This document shows, in pieces, positions 55,757 through 64,000 of a stretch of DNA of 64,000 bases. Both the position numbers and the translations under genes were made by a program. Numbering within the stretch: the first letter of the stretch is position 1; each line of letters starts with the position of its first letter. The DNA comes from Ectobius pallidus (taxonomy: Eukaryota > Arthropoda > Insecta > Blattodea > Ectobiidae). The stretch is from NCBI GenBank assembly GCA_964059195.1, contig CAXKWD010000008.1:46666502-46730501 (forward strand). The letters run 5' to 3'. The notes under the pieces are model-generated. The model saw nothing but the letters and a program-made list of their open reading frames with translations. It ran no database searches and was not told where the DNA came from.

Positions 55757-55792
55757 TATAAAGCAGCTCGATTTCATCGGACTAGCTCAGTT
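55757..55792 (+). promoter_or_regulatory. Promoter of the rightmost gene: TATAAAG + TCAGTT
   Basis: TATAAAG at 55757-55763 and TCAGTT at 55787-55792; 32 bp to the initiator A (55789). Confidence 0.78.
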
Positions 55793-55836
55793 TCGTTGCA
55801 GTGTCTGGAACGAGAGGTCCTCCTAGTTCTATCGTG

Positions 55837-56527
55837 ATGTCTTCATCATCAGAGACTACTACTACTAGCAAGAGCAAAACCAGCAAATGTAAAAAGGTAT
55901 GTATATTCATTACTCATATGCTTGTATTGTATTGTTTGTTTGTTTATTTGATTGTTTTGTTTTCAGGTTTCATCATCAGGCCCTGTATAAAATTAGATTT
56001 CTTACGGGTATTTTTTTAATGTGTTTCAGGTTTCGTCATCAGGATCTGTAAAGAAACAGAAGAAGATGATTATCGACAAGGTTGTGAAGAAAGCTGTGTC
56101 GGCAACACTCCCAAGAGTTGCTCCTACAGTGCTAGCCCGCAGAACCTACTTCCTCAACAACAGAAAGGACCGATACATCAGTTTCGGATTCTACTCCATT
56201 GTGAATTACACTGGATGTGCGGAGATTGGAACTTCTAAAGGTGCTTGTGTTATTTTGTCGCCCTACCTCCTCTCTTCGTTCTTGTTACATTTACCTAAAA
56301 TGTGTGAAAATATGTGTTATTCTAAACATTATCTGTTTAAAGAAGACTCTTTCAAATTACAGACACGTAAAGACTTGAAAGAATGTGTGATGCAATACGA
56401 TAGTGCTCGTATTGTTTTACGTAATGATGACATTACTTACCTCGTTATGAATTCTATCATAATAAATGACATTATGAATAAGTTTGTACTAATGCAAAGC
56501 GAAGTGTTTAACTATATAAACAACTAA
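55837..56527 (+). CDS. Rightmost Polinton gene, spliced, possible PC4-like ssDNA-binding protein
   Basis: Exon 1 55837-55896 (MSSSSETTTTSKSKTSKCKK), donor AAG|GTATGT, acceptor TGTGTTTCAG ending 56029, exon 2 56030-56527; total 185 residues. Exon 2 starts VSSSGSVKKQKKMI and holds YFLNNRKDRYISFGFY followed by CAEIGTSKGACVILSP. LNNRKD.Y.SFG is a feature I associate with small PC4-like (Sub1) proteins of Polintons and insect viruses; the fit further on is weak. An alternative acceptor at 55966 opens with a near-copy of the exon 2 start but reaches a stop after seven codons. The last ~14 codons and the stop lie in the right TIR, and the stop is created by a 4-bp insertion (CTAA) absent from the left TIR. 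Confidence 0.65.
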
Positions 56528-57679
56528 CAAAGTGTTCCTGCAAGTTGTGAAATTCTGTCTTTATTAGACATGGTTAGCGATGAAATAAATCATCCAGCTC
56601 TATTACTCTGAAGCCATTTGTATATACACTTTATTTCATAGGAGCGTGACAACCTTATGTTACGGGATAAGGTTGTGACGTTCTGAAATGAAACTATAAC
56701 CTTAACCAATTCCTATTCCTTACAAAGTCATTTCACTTAGTCGATAGTAATAGTAACAGTGTTCATCTGGAAGAAGAAAGGATGCTGAAAGGAAGAAGAA
56801 TTGGTTATGTAAGTATAAACCTATTTTATCTTTTCATAACTATCATGTGCCCTTGCGCAATATTGTACGTATGTCACTATTACACTATCTAGCTATAATA
56901 GCGTCACGTTGGTGCATGCTGTGACATGTTTCAATTCTAACCCCATGACGTCATAGAGCAAAGGACCTAAGTATGGGTGGGGGGCGGCCGTAGGTATGAA
57001 CCAGGGAATACAATAACGCGTAAGAGCGTATCCCTTTGTTTGAAAAATTCCTATGACGTCATGGAGCAAAGGACCTAAGTGGGCGTCGGGGGGAGGCGTC
57101 GGATGGCATAAGGTCCTAACTTTTAAACAGGGCGTCTGAAGGAGAAGGGGTTAGCACAGGATGAAAAGGCGTCTCTCCCTGTTTCGAAACGTGTATAATA
57201 GCGTCCAAACCATACCCATGACGTCATTTGCCAAAAGGGCACAACTAGGGCGTCGGGGGGCGGCGTCGGAACACCATAGGACGAAAGGGCACATCGCACG
57301 CTTTCATATGACACCCATGACGTATTTTTGCCAAATGGGCACAACTAGGGCGTCGGGGCGGCGTCGGAACACCATAGGACGAAAGGGCACATCGCACGCT
57401 TTCATATGACACCCATGACGTATTTTTGCCAAAAGGGCACAACTAGGGCGTCGGGGCGGCGTCGGAACACCATAGGACGAAAGGGCACATCGCACGCTTT
57501 CATATGACACCCATGACGTATTTTTGCGAAAAGGGCACAACTAGGGCGGCGTCGGAACACCATAGGACGAAAGGGCACAACGCGCGCTTTCATATGATAC
57601 CCATGACGTCATGGCGTCGCGACGCTGGGGGCGGCGTCGGTTGGCGGCCATTTTAGTTTATACCTCCCTTCATACTACT
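56486..57679 (-). repeat. Polinton right TIR
   Basis: Inverse of 43041-44241. Includes the 3' end of the rightmost gene, an AATAAA at 56584, several TGACGTCA palindromes and the ~98-bp repeats (57215-57625). Periodic frames here are not genes. Confidence 0.95.
56584..56589 (+). terminator. Poly(A) signal AATAAA in right TIR
   Basis: 57 bp after the stop of the rightmost gene; mirror of 44143-44148. Confidence 0.65.
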
Positions 57680-57685
57680 ACTGTG
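57680..57685. repeat. Polinton right target-site duplication (ACTGTG)
   Basis: Identical to 43035-43040. Confidence 0.95.
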
Positions 57686-58404
57686 GCTTGTACCACGATG
57701 AGACTGTTACGTTAAATTTAATACTACAACTCACTTTCTTACTAATAAATTTTGTACAGATAGTCTAAATAGGCCTAATGCACAATACTAGCTACATAAT
57801 TAAGCATACGGAGCGGAGGCGGCAGCCATAGCGGAGCGTTGAAAAATAATTTTGATATCAAAAGGAACTCAAGTCATATAATATGACCATCTAATTCTAC
57901 CAATACTGGATATAAAATATAAAAGAAAATATACTGGTAAAACGCAAATTTCTCTGCTAGCCTATAAGAAAAGTTTGCGATCTTGGTCATATCAGATGAT
58001 TTCACAGTAGTCACCTGTTTCAGAGATACTTATTATGCAATTTTAAGATTCTCAGGATATTTTAGCTTTCTTGTGAACATTCTTTGCTTAAATAGAATTC
58101 TTTCGTAATGGGCAGGTAATAAGTTTTGTCAAATGCATAATTTACTTAGACAAACAACATTTATTGACTAATGTGTAAACCCACTCAAAATATCCACACT
58201 CCGCCGTTGATTATTATTGTTATTATTATTATTTTTATTATTATTTCACGTTAAAAGCAATGTACATAAAGATCGGCCCTGATGCTTTCCGTTCTAGATA
58301 CATGTTAGTGTTATAAAAAATGTACTAAGTAAAATTTGTTTTCTGATTTATATGCGAGAAAGTTTGTGCAACATATTTTGCACTATTTGTATATTTTTAG
58401 TAAA
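57686..58404. other. Unassigned flank of the Polinton
   Basis: 57762-57840 resembles 2943-3020 (GTCTAAATA, then GGAGCGGAGGCGGCAGCC-like). An ATT microsatellite lies at 58212-58243. The continuation of the THAP domain expected from 42880-43035 is not recognisable here. Confidence 0.45.
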
Positions 58405-60045
58405 TCTATATTAATAAAAGGAAGTGTCTGTCCTCCGTCTGTCCGCGATGCCCAGCGAAATCTACTCAACGCAGAGATCTGAAATTTTATACATAGGCGG
58501 ACTGAAGGGTCGGAAAATGCACCTCGAAGCCGGAATTTTAATTTTCGCTTTCGTTCGTGAGTTATGAGTGAAAAATGAGCAAAAAACGTGAATTTTTTTG
58601 CGTTTTCGAAGCATCAGTTTCAGTAATAAATTTCAATGTCAAATCACTTACAGTTGACTTTGGCTATTTTTGTCATCATACCTCATACCTTGGAAATAAA
58701 AGCAACGCGATCGCTTGATTTTGTTAGTCCATCCTAGACGATTCATTTGTTTAGAGTGTCAAGGCTCACAGACATATGACATTTTCAACCTACACGGAAG
58801 AAGGATAATCTACCCTAAATATGGTCAAACATTGTTCGATTTGAACGAAACTCACTATACAGGGGTTTTCTGGGCCAAGGAACTCGAATCTGAGGTCGCT
58901 TTTACCAGGGGACGCTTCCTAATCGTGGAATGCACTCCACGTGATTTAGGTGTTAGTAAATATAATGATTTAACTATGCTCTTAATTTTTAGTTTTTAAT
59001 TTTTGAAATAATTATCGCGGGGGAAGCCGCGGGCACATGCGGGCACATGCTGTTTGTCTGTCTGTCCACGATGCCCATCGAAATCTACTGAACGCAGAGA
59101 TCTGAAATTTTAAAGATAGATGGACTGAAAGGTGGGCGAATGCACCTCGAAGCCGAATTTTTAATTTTAGCTTTCATTCGCGAGTTATGAGTGAAAAACT
59201 GGCAGAAAACGTGATTTTAGCGCTGTCGAAGCATCAGATTTCAGTAATATATTTCAATGTCAAATCAATTGCAGTTGGCTTTGGCTATTTTTGTCATACC
59301 GTGGAAATAAAAGCATCGCGATCGCTTGAATGTTGTAAGCCCACGCTGGTCGATTCATTTGTTTAGAATGTCAAGGCCCGTAGACATATGAAATTTTCAA
59401 CCTACACGGAAGAGGGATAATCAACATAGACCTAAATATGGTTAAACATATTTCGATTTGGACGAAACTCACTATACAGGGATTTTCTGGGCCAAGGAAC
59501 TCGAATCTGAGATCGCTTTTACCAGGCGACGCTATCTAATCGTGGTAGGCCTATGTAATTCACGTGATTTAGGTGTTAATAAATATAATGATTTAACTAT
59601 TATGCTCTTAATTTTTAATTCTTGAAATAATTATCGCGGGCGATCGCTTGATTTTGTAAGTCCATCCTGGACGATTCATTTGTTTAGAATATCAAGGCCC
59701 GAAGACATATGAAATTTTCAACCTACACGGAAGAGGGATAATCAATATAGGCCTAAATATGGTCAAATATTCTCATGTAATGTCCAACAGAGACAATAAT
59801 CTGTGGTTCATGAAAGCTTATATATCTATGGTCAAACATTGTTCGATTTGGACGAAACTCACTGTACAGGGGTATTCTGGGCCATGAACTCGAATCTGAG
59901 GTCGCTTTTACCAGGTGACGCTATCTAATCGTGGTATGTAGTCCACGTGATTTAGGTGTTAATAAATATAATGATTTAACTATTATGCTCTTAATTTTTA
60001 ATTTTTGAAATAATTATCGCGGGCGAAGCCGCGGGCACATGCTAG
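58405..60045 (+). mobile_element. Helitron-like tandem concatemer II
   Basis: Starts TCTATATTAATAAAAGGAAG after an A and ends GCCGCGGGCACATGCTAG before a T. It contains the same two odd junctions as concatemer I but in the opposite order: the doubled GGGCACATGC before TGTTTGTCTG (Y, about 59035) and then GCGGGCGATCGCTTGATTTT (X, about 59640). A ~65-bp local insertion lies at about 59770-59835. The + frame at 58715-58999 is repeat translation, not a gene. Confidence 0.78.
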
Positions 60046-62569
60046 TGTTTTATATTTTCTTAACATGATGTAATTTTTTACCCACTTATAGGACAGATAA
60101 AATCGTAAAATTTGACAAAAATATGGGCACGTACAACAGCCATAAGTGTAAAACATTTGGTGATTCTAGCTGTGCCCCATAAGTATGGGAAAACTGGCCA
60201 GATAACCGTAACATCTTTCACATCTATGACAGTCTAATCAACCACTTATTAACATTGATGTATACTCACTTCCAGATGAGCTAGAATCTTTAATTTTTTC
60301 AAACTTATAGCTTATAACCGATGGAAAAATTCCAGGAAGTTAATTTTTTTATATTTCCCCTCCAAAATAAACTTTGAAATTTTAAAACAGTAGAACAGCA
60401 TGTTTTTTTTTTTTAGTAAAGGTATTAGTTTGTTTTGAATGCAATCGTGTTTAAAAGTAATTTTGAATTAATAGTACCTATAGCTATTATGAGAGATAAC
60501 TTAGGTTTGATTTATCACCTTTACTTTTGGTTTGACCGTCACATCATCACTTACTTGGCTAAATCATGTATACAGTGTAGGCCTATACTGCATTAAAATT
60601 CCCGCCCATATTCAAAGTCGAGCCTCCTTAATGTTTCGGCTTATTTCGCACGTAGAGGTTACTGTTTTTATAGAGGTAAATGACAAAAATAAGACACAAA
60701 AATTGTCCTTGTAATATGTTTAATATCCTCACAAAATGTACGTACTGACTGTGCAAATGCTATGTAATAGCAGCCATATGCTCTGTCGTTCCCTCGAGGA
60801 TGATGCCACACACTGATGAAGCAGCCCGCCGCGAGAAATGGTACTGCCTGAGTAGCTTTTATATACCTTGGTGAATGTCGTTAAATATGGTGCAGCTCTA
60901 TGCAAAATGTGAGTTTGCAATATAATATGTGTGTATATGATGTTATTCATTAAACATTCTTTTAAATAAAACAAAAATGCACACATATATATATATATGA
61001 TGTATAGTAATACAAATGGAACATATGCACAATAAGCTCAAATTAAATAGAGGTATAACATAACCTCACATCTTGTGACAAAACATTCTGTACAGCCATA
61101 CTTGCGTGACAGAACAATATCAGTCTCCACTTTTTGAAAATCATAATGAACGTAACTCCAAATATAGCTACTTTAATGCAAACGATGTGTATACTCACTT
61201 TTGTTATTTTGTTTGGTAGAAATTTCTCCAGATTTCAGAATTGTGAAAGTTAATGATTTTCTCCTATATGAAATTGAAAAAAACCTTAAAAGGGTACACG
61301 TACCCCTGCGTACCCCCAGAAGATAAGCACTGGGTGTCGTTACTATAAGAAGAACTGTACTATCCAGAGCAAAACCAAATCTTTTAACAAGATTGGACGT
61401 TATTTCCTTTAACTCTGAGTTTCCTAACTTAATTGTAGAAGACTGCACCAGTCAAGATATCAAATAATCCTGAAGTGTGATCTGTGAATCACAGGAATAT
61501 CTGTCCCTAGGTTTGTTTAGGATATTGGACATTTTATATAATTTATTATATAGATAAATTAAATTACATTTCATGTCAAGTGAATTCATTATATGTTTTC
61601 TTATAACATAAATGTTTCAGAATGGAAGTAATTTAATAAGGTAAGATTTGGGATGGGGTAGAACCAAAGTGGGAGAGGGACAAGAGCCCCTAAAGCCCCC
61701 CATCTACCAATGAATGTACTCCATTTAGGTAATATTTGTGTCCATTTATTCACAAATTTCCTTATAATTAGTTTCTTCCTAGGAACAAATCTGTGAATTT
61801 TGTTGGCTTTAAAGATCATTACATCAAATTTGGCAGTTGTTTGTGTTTATAAAACAAAAATATCGCACGTAGCAGCAAACTGTATAATTCCCAAACAAAC
61901 ATTACACAGTGTTTTTCAAAATAAGGTTTTTTTTTTCCGTGTTATGCCAATAAATTTACCATAAAATTGGTGTATTCTTGTTTTTCTAAAATGTGTACAA
62001 ATCTTTCCCTTACAATAACACAAATAATTTAGTAGTTCTCTGTAATTTATTTTTCTCTTCAAAATTAAAACCACCATTTCTGACTGTGGTTATTATTATT
62101 ATTAGATAATTATTAGATAATATTTTATAATTAAATTTTATTATTTAAAGCAATGAAACTTATTTAAGTTTTGGTATATAATATTTAACCCGTTATTTCT
62201 GACTTCATTCTTGACATGCTGCATAGTTTGTATCAGCTTCTTATAAAATTCTGTTGCAAATCATTTTAAAATCTTATATTAGGTCATGCACAATTTCTGA
62301 AATTTCATATGGTTTTGTCGATTTGTTCAAATTAGTTTATTCTAACATTTCTCACAGTATTCTGAAGATGCAGAGATATCTGATATTGAAATCATAACCC
62401 AGTCAGAATTAAAACAAAAACAAAAAATCCACAAGAATGGATAATATTCTCTTATATGTCTATTTGATGGGACTGTACTACATTAGACAATTATTTCTCA
62501 TCTAGTTTCCTAAATAAATAACTATATTAATAAATCCCTGAATGATGATGATCATAATCTTGTGTTTAG
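60046..62569. other. Intronic stretch without recognised genes
   Basis: AT-rich, with small homopolymers and an ATT/TA-rich part near 62085-62150. GGGTACACGTACCCCTGCGT at 61289 contains a short palindrome. No open frame resembles a known protein. It ends with the 3' splice region of the DOCK exon (TGTGTTTAG). Confidence 0.5.
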
Positions 62570-62666
62570 GTTGTTTGAGTCAGTCATTCCTGTTGAGGAT
62601 ACAGTTGTCAGAGAAGTAACGCTAGTGCTGAGAGAATGGGGCAACATCTGGAAGACTCTGTACCTG
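62570..62666 (+). CDS. mbc: DOCK-family exon following the SH3 domain
   Basis: A 97-bp exon between TGTGTTTAG and the donor GTAAGAAT. With GG from the previous exon it reads [17 protein letters not shown] and [16 protein letters not shown], ending in phase 0. 'I..E...V.EVT..LREW..IWK.LY' is the conserved stretch right after the SH3 domain in DOCK1-5/mbc, part of the helical region that binds ELMO. Phase agreement and correct order with 16371-16426 make the gene call firm. No later DOCK exon is seen before 64000. Confidence 0.88.
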
Positions 62667-62696
62667 GTAAGAATATACTATTGTGGCATGTATTAT

Positions 62697-63162
62697 ACTG
62701 GCAGGTGCCCAGCCCACAATTATTTACTCAACTCATTGATGTTTTATTTGAAAAAATAATTAAAACATATTTATTAACACCGACATTGTTTTTACATAAA
62801 TTGCATGAATTACATAATCGTATTCTTCATTATATTGTTTTATGTAATAGATAGAAATAATGAAACAAATGAAATCTTGTATTGCCATATGGGCATAGAG
62901 ATTCAAAATGAAATGATTAAAACATACCACATGTTCATGAACCTAGCCCAAATCATGCATAAACAATTAAAATGATTGATAATAATTAAGCTGCTTAAAA
63001 CCTGACTTCAAGGTGCATTTGGCGATTGAAATGCACCACACAGTGAAAAGAAGACCTCAGATTTGAGTTCCGTGGCCCAAAAAACCCTTGCAGAGTGAGT
63101 TTCCTCCAAACCATTCAATGTAATATTTAGGCATGCATTCATGATCCCCTTCTGTTTACCTA
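62697..63162 (-). mobile_element. Helitron-like relic
   Basis: Begins (inverted) with CTGGCAGGTGCCCAGCC, a decayed form of CTAGCAGGCGCCCGCGG at 38490. The bodies match (AATAATTAAAACATATTTAT; TACATAAATTGCA; GACCTCAGATTTGAGTTCC). It ends about where a + strand Helitron-like start lies (63163). Confidence 0.55.
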
Positions 63163-63502
63163 TCTCTATATATATAAAAGGCTTTGTCCTGACTGACTGA
63201 CTGAATGAATGACTGACTGAATGACAGGAATCAACGTACAGCCTAAACTATAACAGGTAGAGACTTGGAATTTTGACAGTACCTTCGCTTCATAATGTAG
63301 GTGCTCACTAAGAAAGGATTTTGAAAAATTCTGATTCTAAATGCCAAAAATTAAATGTTTTTGAAAATACTTAATCCCTTTTTACATAGAATTATCAAAA
63401 CAAATTCACAGAACGTATTGTTACCAGTGGTATCAGGTGGGCTTGGATTAAATTAAATGGATGTTTGACAAATTAGAGAAGGTATCATTATAATTCATAT
63501 TA
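63163..63502 (+). mobile_element. Helitron-like 5' end fragment
   Basis: TCTCTATATATATAAAAGGC and the TGACTGAATGA repeats equal the 5' part of 11003-11668 (inverted there). No 3' hairpin before 63503, so it is a fragment. Confidence 0.55.
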
Positions 63503-64000
63503 TCTATATTAATAAAAGGAATTCTCTTCGATGTCCAGCGAAATCTACTGAACGCAGAGATCTGAAATTTTAAACATAGGTGTGCTGAAGGGTCGGAAAA
63601 TGCACCTCGAAGCCGGAATTTTAATTTTAGTTTTCGTTCGTGAGTTATGAGTGAAAAACTGGCAAAAAACGTGCATTTTTTGCGTTTTCTAAACATAAGT
63701 TTTCAGTTATACATTTCAATGTCAAATCAATTACAGTTGGCTTTGGCTATTTTTGTCAAACCTTGAAAACAAAACTTTCGCGATCGCTTGAATGTTGTAA
63801 GCCCTAAATATGGTCAAACGTTGTTTTATTTGGACGAATCTCACTATACAGAGGTTTTCTTGGCCAAGAAACTCGAATCTGAGGTCGCTTTTACCAGTCG
63901 ATGCTATCTGATCGTGGTATGTAGTCCATGCGATTTAGGTGTTAATAAATGTAATGATGTAACTATTATGCTCTTAATTTTTAATTCTTGAAATAATTAT
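63503..64000 (+). mobile_element. Helitron-like element, cut by the window end
   Basis: Starts TCTATATTAATAAAAGGAAT after an A, with the module shared by concatemers I and II (GAAATCTACTGAACGCAGAG through AATAATTAT). The hairpin and CTAG end would lie just past 64000. Confidence 0.7.

Larger units (their letters stand above)
43041..57679. mobile_element. Polinton/Maverick, complete 14.6-kb element
   Basis: Starts AGTAGTATGAAGGGAGG and ends with its inverse, flanked by ACTGTG on both sides. TIRs are about 1.2 kb. It encodes PolB, A32-like ATPase, chromodomain integrase, penton-like and major capsid proteins, a pVI/PX-like protein and an adenain-like protease, the diagnostic Polinton set. PolB and the major capsid gene are frame-broken, so this copy could not replicate or assemble alone. 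The TIR copies are nearly identical, implying a recent insertion. One + strand gene row (46037-55695) is flanked by two outward-facing small genes. Confidence 0.97.
16427..62569 (+). other. Giant DOCK intron (46.1 kb) filled with transposons
   Basis: Starts GTAAGTTT at 16427 and ends TGTGTTTAG at 62569. Phase agrees on both sides (two bases, then one base of a glycine codon). All elements between these points, including the Polinton and both R2-like LINEs, are intronic relative to this + strand gene. The two LINEs and element B's gene lie antisense to it; the Polinton's main gene row lies sense. Confidence 0.8.

Noticed and set aside
58715..58999. 94-codon + frame, and similar frames at 63788-63991
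   Set aside because: Same stretch occurs in all Helitron-like modules, with stops in other copies; repeat-derived.

Overview
The window is animal nuclear DNA, most likely from an arthropod (probably an insect) with a large, repeat-rich genome. Reasons: spliced genes with GT-AG introns, arthropod-type initiators (TCAGT) about 31-33 bp after TATA boxes, a dense load of nested transposons (R2-like and other LINEs, hAT, pogo-like, mariner-like, Helitron-like, Polinton/Maverick, tRNA-SINE), and two exons of a DOCK-family gene resembling insect myoblast city. I cannot name the species.

The only host gene I can support is the DOCK-family gene on the + strand. One exon (16371-16426) ends the N-terminal SH3 region and the next (62570-62666) follows it in matching phase. 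The 46 kb between them is therefore one intron, and almost everything else in the window is mobile DNA in or near it.

Layout. 1-1790: 177-bp satellite. 1985-2470: 60-bp tandem array resembling a Polinton end. 3528-13435: long-TIR element 'C', broken by a LINE, an 8-bp-TSD hAT element and a second long-TIR element 'A' (9071-12021), itself hit by a Helitron-like element. 13438-15991: hAT-like and pogo-like MITEs and a LINE 3' fragment. 16676-22373: a palindromic TA-flanked element, a small hAT MITE, a tRNA-SINE and long-TIR element 'B' (19489-22373). 23684-36603: two minus-strand R2-like LINEs, one split by a Helitron-like concatemer (24995-27226), the other carrying a DDE-type DNA transposon (29112-33569) in its 3' UTR. 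37041-40185: further DNA transposons, including a mariner relic. 42880-43035: a half THAP domain.

43041-57679 is a complete 14.6-kb Polinton/Maverick with 1.2-kb TIRs and a perfect 6-bp target duplication (ACTGTG). It carries protein-primed DNA polymerase B, an FtsK/A32-like packaging ATPase, a chromodomain integrase, a penton-like minor capsid protein, a pVI/PX-like core protein, a double-jelly-roll-type major capsid protein, an adenain-like protease and several small genes. PolB, the capsid gene and two small genes have frameshifts or stops; the others are open. Five genes or gene blocks have their own TATA plus TCAGT-type promoters at constant spacing. The PolB stop codon is itself part of the next TATA box. 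A 127-bp tandem repeat reiterates a TATA box upstream of the leftmost gene. Together the genes would replicate, integrate, package and encapsidate the element like a virus.

The best candidates for something undescribed are the single-gene long-TIR family (elements A, B and C: TA-GNCCAGT ends and a gene with a cysteine-rich tail), the circularly permuted Helitron-like concatemers, and the Polinton promoter architecture.
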